Numbered from the stretch's first letter, positions 12,801-22,110 are shown. The stretch: DNA of 64,000 nucleotides from Endomychus coccineus (GCA_958510875.1 OY294068.1:67000633-67064632), one strand, 5' to 3'. Translations and numbers: made by a program. The notes: generated from the sequence alone by a model not told the origin.

Positions 12801-14895
12801 ATTTCATGGCAATATACCAGGTGTCCCAGTATACCTGTTTCAATGGATTATCTCAGCCATTTCGAAAGATAAGAATTTGAAAATTTCATGATCTCCAATT
12901 CGTTCAACGAACCTTCAACTGAGAAAAACCAAAATTGAAAGTCACTTCCGGTTTGACCGGAAGTGACTCTTGACTTTTTTATTTCAAATAGCACCCTGTA
13001 TATTTTTTGCAATTTTCGATTTCTATTCAAAATTATCTTTCCAACGATGTATCACACTTTGTATTTTACATTTGATTTGATGGAGAAAACGACAATTGAA
13101 ATTTCAAATTGAAAGAATTGCAGTAGGCTACGATATTCTGTGTAATCTTGATTTTGACTTTAATAAAAATTGATAATTCATGAACAATTTTGCATTCGAG
13201 ATGCTGAAGAGAACGTCAAATTTCAAATTATTAGAATTATAGTAAAACTCTAAGAATTAATAATTCTCAAATGAAAATCTTAGTGTGCCATGGAAACATT
13301 TGATTACATTTGTTTGTAACTTTGATAGTGATACATCGTTGGAAAGATAATTTTGAGTAGAAATCAAAAATTGCAAAAAATATACAGGGTGCTATTTGAA
13401 ATAAAAAAGTCAGAGTCACTTCCGGTCGAACCGGAAGTGACTTTCAACTATTGTTTTTCTCAGTTAAAGGTTCCTCAGTTAAAGTCTCCTTGAATTGGAG
13501 ATCATAAAATTTTCAAATTTTTATGTTTTGAAATGACTGAGATAAACCATTGGAACATGTATACTGGGACACCCAGTATAGTGACTTGGAAAAATATTTG
13601 TTTTCTAGGAATATTGAACCAAACTTACTTGTGATGATGACACTATATGCCTTTTATCTGGAGACCAATCAGAGCAGAGCACTTTAGCTTGATGTCCCTT
13701 AAGAGTCCTTCGAGGCTTGATATTCATATAATTTATAATATCCAAGCGCTCAGCAACTGTAGCTACTAAAATACAAAGTAAATGTTACTTGCTGCAAAGA
13801 ATCTGTAGTCATTTACTTAATAAACTATAAAAGAGTTCACACTGTGGATACACTATAACACTATAAATAAGAAATAATCACCCAACTAAAAATACTTTGA
13901 AAGTACTAAAGACCTTTCGGCTATCAAGTAGCCATCATCAGAGTAAACTAAATTAGAAATGAAGATGTGCCTGTTTAAATACTATTTGCGGATAATGATG
14001 CAAGCAAGTGGTTACCCTCGGCAGGAGATAAATCGGAATTTAATAAAATGCTTCCTTGTTCATACATTTCCCTTCTAAATTACATAGATAATTGTCCATA
14101 CTGTATTAGAAGTGATAAACTTTCTTGAGAAATGACCTGGATTCAAAATATGTTCGGCTAAGGCTTATTTTTCACCATTATTTTTCTTTATATGGGCAAA
14201 ATGTTATTTATACAGAGTTAAAATATTCCTTCTAAATAGACCCACATAACCTTATGACCACGACTCACAATCCATTTTGTTAATCCCGGATTTATCGAAG
14301 TCAGACACTTTGTCAAACGGATTTTTAACTTGTTCTTACATCTATAAGCTGGTTGCATTGCAAATTTAGAAAACATATTACGGAATTTATTAATTACTGA
14401 AGGATGAACAGTGAATCTTTTGAATTTTATTGAACTATTTGAAGGTAACGGCTCTAATATGGATAGTTGGTTGTATTCCAATTTCCTTTTATGTTTACAA
14501 ATTAAATTAATTTAGAAGGGATGGAAATGTATAAATGAAAAAGCAATTTATTAAATTCAGATTTATCTCCAGCTGAGGGTAACCCCTTGCTTGCATTATT
14601 TGAGTCCATTTAAATACTATTTGGGGTATTTAAACGGACACATTTTGTTTTCTAATTTATTTTACTCTGATGATGGTTACTTGGTAGTCTGAAGGTCCTC
14701 AGTACTTAACAGTATTTTTAGTTGGAAATGGGTGATTAGGTACTTCTTATTCATAGTCAATTACTTACAAGTTACATCATTTAATTTTCTCCTCTCATCT
14801 TCAAGCTTTTTTTTCAAAGATTCTGCTTCTTTAGTTAAAGACTCAATTGTCTGCACAGGTGGACAGGGGATGTCTTTACTTTCTGCTTCACTCAT
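6806..14895 (-). CDS. GNB5: G protein subunit beta-5, partial (3' exons not found)
   Basis: Beta-5 pairs with R7-family RGS proteins to damp G-protein signalling. Six minus-strand exons join with consistent phases and GT/AG junctions: 14895-14769 (ATG, coiled coil with [19 protein letters not shown]), 13765-13629 (TRRTLKGH-like start of the propeller), 12124-12006 ([15 protein letters not shown]), 11950-11824, 7478-7335 ([18 protein letters not shown], then [13 protein letters not shown]) and 6946-6806 ([18 protein letters not shown]). Several peptides are characteristic of GNB5 rather than GNB1-4. The exons total 265 codons against about 350 in the family, so the last one to two WD repeats and the stop are missing here. 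Intron 5 (7479-11823) and introns 1-2 contain transposable elements. Intron 3 is only 55 bp. I chose the ATG at 14895 because it opens the expected heptad-rich N-terminus. The missing 3' end may lie left of position 1. Confidence 0.93.
7805..8190 (+). pseudogene. Penelope-type reverse transcriptase fragment in GNB5 intron 5
   Basis: The plus strand encodes the RT active-site block [10 protein letters not shown] near 7832-7862, then an almost identical block [13 protein letters not shown] about 67 bp later. It is followed by a frame with [20 protein letters not shown] (about 8008-8070), the region just after the catalytic block in PLE RTs. Stops and a frame change are present. No terminal repeats or GIY-YIG module are visible, so it is an isolated scrap. 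It differs in sequence from PLE-A and PLE-B. Confidence 0.6.
8690..9310. repeat. imperfect tandem array with GACGGAGTGAGCG motif
   Basis: At least six degenerate units of roughly 80-130 bp. Each combines a GACGGAGTGAGCG-like core, an AACAGTAAAATGAACAAATA-like segment and a TTTGATTTTCACTAATTTAA-like segment. Cores occur near 8708, 8791, 8864, 8909, 8972, 9086 and 9254. A solitary core lies at about 8332, and an inverted one at about 9293 ends the array. The array lies within GNB5 intron 5. I see no coding potential and do not recognise the family. Confidence 0.7.
9311..11823. other. remainder of GNB5 intron 5, no gene seen
   Basis: No supported coding region. Near 10310-10365 a CAGAGCGAGGTAACG-like motif occurs twice inside a locally G+C-richer patch. 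At about 11040-11168 a sequence ending in a TAAATAAATAAATAA-type run resembles a LINE 3' tail, but no protein similarity precedes it. Confidence 0.4.
12817..13576. mobile_element. 760-bp MITE with long inverted repeats, GNB5 intron 2
   Basis: The ends read CCAGGTGTCCCAGTATAC and, on the opposite strand at 13576, CTGGGTGTCCCAGTATAC. The inverted similarity continues inward for more than 200 bp per arm. Each arm contains a smaller palindrome (TCACTTCCGGTTTGACCGGAAGTGA on the left, written here only by its position, 12942-12966, and its partner near 13417-13441). Both ends are flanked by TATA (12813-12816 and 13577-13580), consistent with a TA or TATA target duplication. There is no transposase. 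The superfamily is uncertain; a Tc1/mariner-type relative is possible from the TA-like site. Confidence 0.72.
13904..13945 (-). ncRNA. hammerhead-like motif in PLE-C left terminal repeat
   Basis: On the minus strand: UACU (13945-13942) can pair with AGUA (13907-13904) as stem I. CUGAUGA lies at 13941-13935. Stem II is GGCUA/UAGCC around a CUUGA loop. GAAA follows. Between GAAA and stem I lies GGUCUUU, which would give only a two-pair stem III with a GUC triloop and cleavage after a U. The core is intact, but stem III and the cleavage position are less convincing than in PLE-B. Confidence 0.5.
14218..14481 (-). pseudogene. PLE-C linker/GIY-YIG remnant
   Basis: An 87-codon open frame on the minus strand. 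Its middle, [21 protein letters not shown], followed by [17 protein letters not shown], is a degraded version of the linker and first part of a Penelope GIY-YIG endonuclease (pattern: CKNKLK..., then KIVC..C.K.YVGQTRRIF). The cysteines and the GIY and YIG residues are not preserved, so it is a relic. It sits between the inverted PLE-C terminal blocks. Confidence 0.5.
14663..14704 (+). ncRNA. degraded hammerhead-like motif, PLE-C right terminal repeat
   Basis: It has the same 42-nt layout as the minus-strand partner at 13904-13945: TACT, CTGATGA, a stem II of GGTTAC...GTAGTC, then AGTA. The second core segment reads UGAAG instead of CGAAA, and stem II is weakened, so it is predicted inactive. 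Confidence 0.4.
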
Positions 14896-15130
14896 GTTAC
14901 AGATTGGGATTCGAGATTTTCACAAATGCAAGAAAAGAATTTCTAATGTTAATTCAAGTTTGTGTTAAACATTTTGTATTATTAATGAATCATTCGAATA
15001 AAGTTCGGTACTTCCTTATAATTTGTAAATTTGTTATTGCTATTGGTTTTAGTCACAGAACAACAATGTTGTGGTTCGAATCGAACGAACAGTCTCTATA
15101 CTTCTTTGTGTACGTCCTTCTCTGCAGTTC

Positions 15131-16390
15131 CTTGTCAGTTCATTGATCAATATTATAGATCACAGAGTAAAATAAAATGTTTAGGTCAAACAATCCATCA
15201 GCCAAAACGGGGGCGGACAATTACAAAGCACTTAACCGATTGATAGGGTCCATTACGTACTCCTTGATACAAGATAGAGTCCAGCAGGCCTAACGCAGCG
15301 CCAAAGGCTAGGATTCTGCATGGATTGATGTCTCTTCCGTTCTCAGGCGTATTGATCAATATCATAGATCACAGAGTGAAATAAAATGTGTAGGTCAAAC
15401 AATCCATCAGCCAAAACGGGGGCTTACTATTACAGAGCACTTAACCGATTGATTGGGTCCATTACGCATTCCTTGATACAAGACAGAGATCAGCAGGCCT
15501 AACGCAGCGCCAAAGGCTAAGATTCTGTATGGATTGATGTCTCTTCCGTTCTCAGGTGGTATTTCTGCGCTGCCGAGGTGTTGTATTATAAGAGAAGCCA
15601 GTGCTGGACAAGGATATGAGTTATCCGCTTCTACTACAACCTGGATCATCAACGATGCCCATTAGATGTAGATGTTTGTTCAGATGACAGTGTCCTGTGA
15701 GGAGTCCTGTCACCAGTTTTAAGCCTCTTCTGCTCATAGAGAGATGGTTTTCGAGCAATTGAGCGAGTACTCCGCATTGCGCCAAACAGAGAGCCACTGT
15801 GTGTCCAGTAGCTCTCTGAGGACGCTGAGCCGATGGTCGATAAAATTCCGATCGCTGGATAGGGGCCAGAGATGCCTAGGGAAACCCGGTTGGCCAATTC
15901 ATCGCACACTCCGTTTCCTTTCACCCATACTAGCTAAAGTTTGTTTTTTCTTGGTAATTCGGCCAGGCTCTCCCTGCACTCCTAAACAAGCCTAGAAGTC
16001 ACTCTATGGGGGCGAAGTGCAGATATATAGCCGCCTACCTTGATAGTTGAGCCTCAGGTTTCCCAGGGTACAGGTCCGGATTGCACAGACCTCAGCCTGG
16101 AAACCGTTTATGTGAGCACCCAGGGGAACTGAAAGCATTCTTTGGCTGTGCACGTGTAGACTCTGGCCCCACTAGACTCGCCAGTCTTGGATACGTCCGT
16201 GAACCACACGAGTTATGATGACGTCTGGTGTTTGAAACCTGCCCGCAGGCGCTATCGCATCCTGTTTCAGCCAAAGGATCGGGTAGCTTCCAGTAGCCTA
16301 AATTTTTCCATGACTGCGAGGCATAGATGCACCGACACACTGACCCAGACCAGCAAGCCGATACGCCGTACCCGCAGCCACTGCTTAGGT
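15131..16390 (-). mobile_element. 5'-truncated RNase-H LINE, 3' end tandemly duplicated
   Basis: The minus strand encodes the end of a non-LTR retrotransposon ORF2: from about 16390, pieces of the post-RT region and RNase H, then the C-terminal region. The same order appears in the larger copy at 51945-54078 (for example 16310-16385 matches 52880-52955). Reading frames are broken by stops and shifts. The 3' terminal segment is present twice in tandem (about 15144-15350 and 15353-15560, period 209 bp). The copy sits a few hundred bases upstream of the GNB5 start codon. Confidence 0.75.
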
Positions 16391-16793
16391 CATAGAGGTA
16401 TTATATAAATAGAGGTAAAAAGTGTACGTTATGCCGAAACAGTTGAAATCACAAATTAAGTATTTAAAGAGTAAATTTGTGGTTGAATTCATTCTCTGTC
16501 TCTATTTTATTTACACAGTATTAAGATATGACATTATACTGTGCTACTTCGGTTTCTCATACGTTTCTCCCTAGTCACGCTATGTGGTGCACGGTGAAAA
16601 ACTAAGGTATAGGGGGACCAATATTAAATAATATGTAATACTCATATGGTTTATGTTGCATAACTGCTACGTACATATGAATTGAAAGTATTTAATTTTA
16701 CTTTATAATCAAACTTGTACCTACTTGTAACTTGTTTCTAAATGAAAAATCTTGGCTTCCGGATGGATTCCGCGTTACAATAGCTCGACTTGA

Positions 16794-16836
16794 TGCCGAA
16801 GTTTCGCCAACCATTACAGGTGGCATCTTCAGGGCA
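16794..16836 (-). ncRNA. hammerhead-like motif, PLE-A1 left arm
   Basis: On the minus strand: UGCC (16836-16833) pairs with GGCA (16797-16794) as stem I. CUGAAGA at 16832-16826 fits CUGANGA. Stem II is GCCACC/GGUUGGC with one bulge. GAAAC follows. Where other copies have ACGUC, this copy has ACUUC, so the short palindromic stem III and the GUC cleavage triplet are damaged. Confidence 0.5.
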
Positions 16837-17165
16837 GGCTTGAGGCTTGAACTGAAACCGGTTTTACTGGCTTCTGTAAATCTGTAGCCGTATTTATTGT
16901 AGGAAAATTCTTCACGCTACATGGTTCACTGCCTTTATTCCGGCCTCCGTTCCGGCACCTGACCCTGTCGTTGTGTGATCATGTGCGAAGTGGAATTTTC
17001 AAGGATGGGTTTCCAAATGTTGGGAAGGTAATATCCTGAGTAACGGTTCAGATTATTTGGATGTTTTAGGATTTCTATAACTTCAAGAATTTTTCGCTAA
17101 TAGAAGTTTGGGGCTCTGGCTAGGACTTTGTAAACCTGAGATAATAATAATCTCTTGTAAATACT

Positions 17166-18343
17166 GTGGTTAATTTATCTTCACATACCCTGACTGAAGC
17201 AGAACAATCAGTTCTATCTAAAGGTCCTGATTTCGTTTTCTCCCCCAAAAATATTCCTACGACATCCATTATTTTTGCTGTAGAAGCATCCCTACATAAG
17301 ATTCCCCATCTCGCAGCAGATGAAATTCGTTTCGAGACTGCTAAAATTCTTCGTCATTCCAAGATTCCTAAATCAAATTGCCATAAACCTTTTATTCAAG
17401 CTCTCAATTTACTCAAATCAAATCCTGATTTAGCTATTTTGTAAGATGATAAAGGAAACTCCACTGTTGTCATGAATCGTTCAGATTATGATAACAAAAT
17501 CCTGCAACATCTGCAAACTAATTCCTATAAGCTCCTACCAAAAGATCCCACCCCCTCTATAGAACGTTCAATTTCACAAATTATCCGTCATTCTTCCCTT
17601 CCCGATTCAGATAAGAAATTTCTTATACCCCATTGTTCAAAATGTCCCCGTTTATATGGTTTGGCTAAAATTCATAAACCCTCAGTTCCCCTGAGACCAA
17701 TTGTCAGCACTATCAGATCCCCTACTTATAAACTATCTCGATATCTGTCATCTATTCTCAAACCCCTTGTAGGTAATTTCAATAGTTTTATCCTAAATTC
17801 CTTCCATTTCGTTGAAAAACTTCAAACGCTAAAAGTTGACCCTGGCAATTTGCTTGTCAGCTTCAACGTCGAATCACTCTTTACCAATGTTCCCATTCCA
17901 GACACCCATTCCATAATTTCTCAATTGTTACCTGCCAAAAACATTTCAATGGACTTGCTACCGTTAATTGATTTTTATCTATCCTCCACATATTTTCTGT
18001 ACGATGGCAAGTTTTACGAGTAGTCCTCGGGAACTGCCATGGGTTCCCCACTTTCTCCGATCATAGCTAATATTTTCATGGAAACTTTTGAGCAAGATGT
18101 CATTGACTCATCTGTTCTCAAGCCGAAATGTTGGTTTAGATATGTCGACGACACTTTTGTTATTTGTCAACATGGTTGCGAAAAACTTGTCCCCTTCCTC
18201 AAAAATCTAAATTCATTACATCCCAATATCATTTTTACCATGGAAGGTTCACTCCCGTTCCTAGATGTATTGGTTAGTCGCCAGACTGACGGTACTTTAA
18301 GACATTCTGTGTATCGAAAACCCACTCATACCGATAGATACCT
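17166..18343 (+). pseudogene. PLE-A1 reverse transcriptase, two nonsense codons, 3' deleted
   Basis: One continuous frame apart from stops at 17442-17444 (before DDKGNSTVVMN) and 18021-18023 (after LYDGKFYE). It contains PLE RT motifs in order: LYGLAKIHKP and PLRPIVSTIRSPTYKLS (about 17655-17740), LLVSFNVESLFTNVPIP (about 17849-17900), AMGSPLSPIIANIFMETFE (18033-18090) and the active site RYVDDTFV (18138-18161). Homology stops at about 18343 (TDRYL), where the sequence jumps into the terminal repeat. The rest of the RT and the GIY-YIG endonuclease are therefore missing. The PLE-A2 copy retains that part. Confidence 0.88.
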
Positions 18344-18452
18344 CGAACGGAGTTCCGGAATAAAGGCAGTGAACCGTATAGCGTGAAGAATTTTCCTACA
18401 ATAAATACGGCTACAGAAACCAGTAGAACCATTTCAGTTCAAGCCTCAAGCC

Positions 18453-18495
18453 TGCCCTGGAGATGCCACCTGTAATGATTGGCGAAACGTCGGCA
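18453..18495 (+). ncRNA. hammerhead-like motif, PLE-A1 right arm, core mutated
   Basis: Stem I UGCC/GGCA (18453-18456, 18492-18495), stem II and the GAAACGUC segment (18484-18491) are intact. The first core segment reads CUGGAGA (18457-18463), a substitution at an invariant adenosine of CUGANGA. It is predicted inactive. Confidence 0.5.
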
Positions 18496-18592
18496 TTAGG
18501 TCGAGCTACTGTGACGCGAAGTCCATCCGGAAGCCAAGATTTTTTAAGATTAGCATCCGCGGAAGTCTACTATTAAAGATATGTTTCTAAAT

Positions 18593-19735
18593 CTTAATTG
18601 TGGGTCTTCGGTAAATAAGTTAAATTAAATCACTATTTAACATTGTCGTTTATATCTCTATTGATATATTACTCTATGTTTAGATATTTATTAAGCTGAC
18701 ACCATGCTGTCAAGTTTTTAATGAGAAAACTGAAAACAGTATGTTCATTCATAGATTAGATATTATATATAGGATATATCATTGCTCTGAGGTTGAAAAT
18801 CATTTATTCTGTTGACTGGTTGGTCACTGTGTGATAAATATCATAATTGCTTTTACTTTGAATACACCTTTCTAAGATCATCATATTTCTCATAGTTTTC
18901 GTAAGACATCTTCACCTTTAGGATTAAATGAGTTATTGTTATTATCTCGGAATCAAAATCATTAATATTCAATTTACTGACAAACGGATCAACACTGTCA
19001 TAGATGACACCTGCCTACTTGGAATATGTATTAAAAAAAAACGCCATAACTAATGTAGTAAAATATTATTTTCGCTATTAAAGACTGACACATGAAGAGA
19101 CGACCGACATCAGTTAGAAAGAGAAAAAAATCCGTTCTAACTGAACCATAGCCAACTATGATTCCCATTCGAAAAAGTACAACTTTGGGCCATAATTCAA
19201 AATTGGACTTTTTTAATTTTCCCGACGCCACTGGATTAAACAGAAAAGAGAGCCCTAAGAATGTGAAAGTTATTTTCTTCTAACTTCACAAACAATCACG
19301 ATATTTACATGTGTCTTAAAATCGAAAAAAAGAAGGTTCTAGAACTACCGTCGCGACATCGACATAAAATGGGCGCGTATGGGCTCCTAGCGGCGAGAGA
19401 ATTAACTGTGTATATACCGAGTTCAATATCCAACTTGCATCGGTGATTGTAGCCGATGTAGTTAAGCCGCCGGGTATCATTTTTGTTTCCCGATTTCGAA
19501 ACTCCAAGCAGGAATATATTTTTGGCTTGTTCCTACCTTTGAACATATGTATCATTATATGTAATTGATTGATGTTCCTTCTTTATATATTATTAAAAAC
19601 TGATGGATATTCGATCCAAAATAGTCGCATTCCCATGCGTGCAGCTTTTATGTCGCAAGGGTTGTTATGGAACACACAACCACATTAGCATTTAACATTA
19701 CAATATTTACATCCCTTACACTGTTTACAATATGT
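18593..19735. other. intergenic stretch, one SINE-like unit only
   Basis: No supported gene. The only structure I recognise is the tRNA-like SINE unit at 19416-19525, listed separately. Confidence 0.5.
19416..19525 (+). repeat. tRNA-derived SINE-like unit, copy 1
   Basis: A pol III box A-like TAGCCGATGTAGTTAA at 19450-19465 and a box B-like GATTTCGAAAC at 19492-19502 are spaced as in a tRNA. The sequence upstream (ATACCGAGTTCAATATC) and around the boxes matches minus-strand units near 55640-55765 and 56180-56310. Three copies sharing the tRNA-like part and its 5' flank argue for a SINE family rather than a stray match. No cloverleaf with a proper anticodon arm is claimed. Confidence 0.55.
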
Positions 19736-19832
19736 AACATCACATCTTAATATAGATTCTTGACCCAGGTATGAATTATATATACATTCTCGGGAAATAG
19801 GTCACATTAACACTTATGCTTTATATTTTCTC

Positions 19833-19873
19833 GTCTTTACGTACGTTTCGGTTCATGACCATCATCAGAAGAC
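19833..19873 (-). ncRNA. hammerhead ribozyme motif, PLE-B2 left end
   Basis: On the minus strand: stem I GUCUU (19873-19869) with AAGAC (19837-19833), core CUGAUGA, stem II GGU/ACC around a CAUGA loop (one base shorter than in PLE-B1), GAAA, a palindromic ACGUACGU, then GUA at the predicted cleavage site. All core bases are present and stem II is weaker. Confidence 0.7.
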
Positions 19874-20252
19874 TTATTATGTCTAAAACTGGATTACTTA
19901 AAACTAATTGTATCACACAAAGCGTCCTTATTACACCAATCTCAATTAAAATGCCCACGTCGCCGAAACGAACAGAAACACGAATAATCGAAATTGTAAC
20001 ACCAATGTTATAAGTATAATATATCAAGAATCCACTGTTAAGCAGTACTCTTAATAAATGCAAGTTCATGTCAACAAAGTCTGTGAACGACTAGAAACGA
20101 AAACATTGGGTTTAAGTATCCACTTTCAAACCAGATGTTAGAGTTACGAGCTAATAGAAAAAAGGTTGTCAGTTATGGGAAATATACTATTGACATTCTA
20201 CCTGAAATATACTTTAATATTATAAAGACGCGTGTAGGAATTTGCAAGAGTT

Positions 20253-20860
20253 TTAATTAATTATGTTAGTATAAATCTGACTTAGTGTCTGAATATCTGT
20301 CCTATGATTTACAGATTTGGAGTCACGTTTTATGTGAATCATCTCCAGAATAGATCTTTTATAATAATTGGTTTCCTTGATTAAAATATTATCATTATTG
20401 TAATCGAATTGATGGTTATAACCAAAGCAGTGTTAAGCAAGGGCGGTGGAATTTTCTAAGTTTTTGTTCCTTGTGCTATACTTATAGCCATACATTCTTT
20501 TTTGTAAATATTGTTTAGAGATTCCAGTATAAGTCCCATCGCAATGTAAACAATTTAATTTGTATACTGTGTGGGTTTGTTTATCTTTAGGTATTAAAGG
20601 TTTTAGATTTGAGAAATATTTTCCAACAGTGTTAGTAGGCTTATGCGCGACATTTATATCATACTTTTTCAAACCTTTCTTAATTTTCTCTGAGGTCTCC
20701 GGAATGTATGGTAATGTTATAAAATTGTCTGTATTACCTTTTATGTTATTTATATATGAAGATCCATTATAGATTTTGTTTATTCTTTCTTTAATGATAG
20801 AATTGAAAAATGTTTTGGGTGGCCATTAATTTCCAGTGTATTACGAACAATTTTTAAATT
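20253..20860 (-). pseudogene. PLE-B2 left unit, RT end and GIY-YIG coding remnant
   Basis: Minus-strand frame with LKKYDINVAHKPTNTVGKYFS-like linker (about 20672-20610), KQTHTVYKLNCLHCDGTYTG (20584-20525) and SKQYLQKRMYGYKYSTRNKN (about 20519-20460). A stop lies after 20433. Beyond it the family C-terminus YYKRSILEMIHIKRDSKS continues to a stop at about 20255. Here the GIY motif (TYTGIS) is intact, unlike in PLE-B1. The catalytic RT core is absent. Confidence 0.7.
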
Positions 20861-21099
20861 TTTGGGATGGTCCTCTTAGTAAACCACGAGGTTTTTTTTA
20901 ACATTAGGCATGATGCAGATGGAAAATAAAAACTTCGTGGTTCACTAAAGAAGTTTGATCTCAACGTTATCTTCATTTCAATTCTGTTGCACCAACATGT
21001 TATAAACAGCCTTACAGACCGCGCGGTTAAATTTTTCCAAGCAGAGGACCGTCCCAAAAATTTTAAAATTGTTCGTTATACATTGAAAATGAATGGCTA

Positions 21100-21585
21100 C
21101 TCAGAACATTTTTCAATCATATCATTAAAGAAAGAATAAACAAAATCTATAGTGGATCTTCATATATAAATAACATGAAAGGTAATACAGACAATTTTAT
21201 AACATTACCATACATTCCGGAGACCTCAGAGAAAATTAAGAAATGTTTAAAAAAGTATGATATAAATGATGCGCATAAACCTACTAACTGTGTTGGAAAA
21301 TATTTCTCAAATCTAATACCCTTATACTATTTACAAAAAAGACTGTATGGCCATAAGTATAGCACAAGAAACAAAAACTTAGAAAATTCCACCGCCCTTG
21401 CTGAACACTGCTTCGATTATAACCATCAATTCGATTACAATAATGTTAATATTTTAACTAAGGAAACCAATTATTATAAAAGATCTATTTTGGAGATGAT
21501 TCACATAAAACGTGACTTCAAATCTGTAAATCATAGGACAGATATTCAGACACTAAGTCAGATTTATACTAACATAATTAATTAA
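21100..21585 (+). pseudogene. PLE-B2 right unit, GIY-YIG coding remnant with internal deletion
   Basis: A plus-strand frame beginning in PLE-B linker sequence (LPYIPETSEKIKKCLKKYDI) runs to the family C-terminus (YYKRSILEMIHIKRD, SQIYTNIIN) and stops at 21585. Compared with the left unit, the part containing the YKLNC...GTYTGISKQ block is deleted: the frame goes from KYFSNLIPL straight to YYLQKRLYGHKYS. The GIY-YIG catalytic start is therefore gone although the frame is open. Confidence 0.7.
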
Positions 21586-21966
21586 AATTCTTGCGAATTC
21601 CTACACGCGTCTTTATAATGTCAAAAGTATATTTTAGGTAGAATGTCAATAGTATATTTCCAATAACTGACAACCCTTTTTTCTATAGGCTCGTAAATCT
21701 AACATCTGGTTTGAAAGTGGATACTTAAACCCAATGTTCTTGTTTCTAGTCGTTCACAGACTTTGTTGACATGAACTTGCATTTATTAAGAGTACTGCTT
21801 AACAGTGGATTCTTGATATATTATACTTATAACATTGGTGTTACAATTTCGATTATTCGTGTTTCTGTTCGTTTCGGCGACGTCGGCATCTTAATTGAGA
21901 TTGGTGTGACAAGGACGCTTTGTTTAATACAATTAGTTTTAAGTAATCCAGTTTTAGTTATAATAA

Positions 21967-22008
21967 GTCTTCTGACGATGGTCGTCAGACCGAAACGTAC
22001 GTAAAGAC
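21967..22008 (+). ncRNA. hammerhead ribozyme motif, PLE-B2 right end
   Basis: Stem I GUCUU (21967-21971) with AAGAC (22004-22008). The core is CUGACGA at 21972-21978; the changed base is the variable position of CUGANGA. Stem II is GGUC/GACC around GUCA, then GAAA, palindromic ACGUACGU, and GUA at 22001-22003. It is predicted to keep every required element. Confidence 0.75.
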
Positions 22009-22104
22009 GAGAAAATATAAATATTAATGTGACCTATTTCCCGAGAATTTATATATAATAACATCACATCTTCAATAACGTTTCATGCTGCGAAAAACAA
22101 TTAC

Positions 22105-22110
22105 TTTATT
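22105..22110 (-). terminator. poly(A) signal of the orphan minus-strand exon
   Basis: AATAAA on the minus strand, 66 bp beyond the stop codon at 22177. The right target repeat of PLE-B2 (22060-22072) lies about 33 bp further on, so the PLE inserted just past or at the transcript end. Confidence 0.65.

Larger units (their letters stand above)
13862..14752 (-). mobile_element. third Penelope-like family (PLE-C), deleted copy in GNB5 intron 1
   Basis: Inverted terminal blocks at about 13862-14140 and 14500-14752 enclose a short decayed coding remnant. Each block includes a sequence such as ACCTTTCGGCTATCAAGTAG followed by the reverse complement of CUGAUGA, which is the PLE terminal-repeat signature seen in families A and B. 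Most of the reverse transcriptase is deleted. The outermost bases (ATAAGAA followed by AATCACCC) are also inverted copies. No clear target duplication was found. Confidence 0.6.
16744..18581 (+). mobile_element. Penelope-like element, family A copy 1 (PLE-A1)
   Basis: Flanked by an 11-bp direct repeat TGTTTCTAAAT (16733-16743 and 18582-18592). Its left arm (about 16748-17140) is an inverted copy of the element's 3' end, including part of the GIY-YIG C-terminal coding sequence read on the minus strand (ILKHPNNLNRYSGYYLPNIW). The right arm (about 18355-18545) is the direct copy. The RT frame lies between. Inverted end duplications are a known PLE arrangement. Confidence 0.82.
19749..22059. mobile_element. 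PLE-B2: two head-to-head PLE-B units in one insertion
   Basis: Flanked by a 13-bp direct repeat AACATCACATCTT (19736-19748 and 22060-22072). The left half (about 19749-20880) is a PLE-B unit on the minus strand and the right half (about 20885-22059) one on the plus strand. They meet near 20880 at the RT region. Both carry GIY-YIG coding remnants and a hammerhead near the outer end. The shared target duplication suggests a single integration of a dimeric or inverted template, although later rearrangement is possible. Confidence 0.75.
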
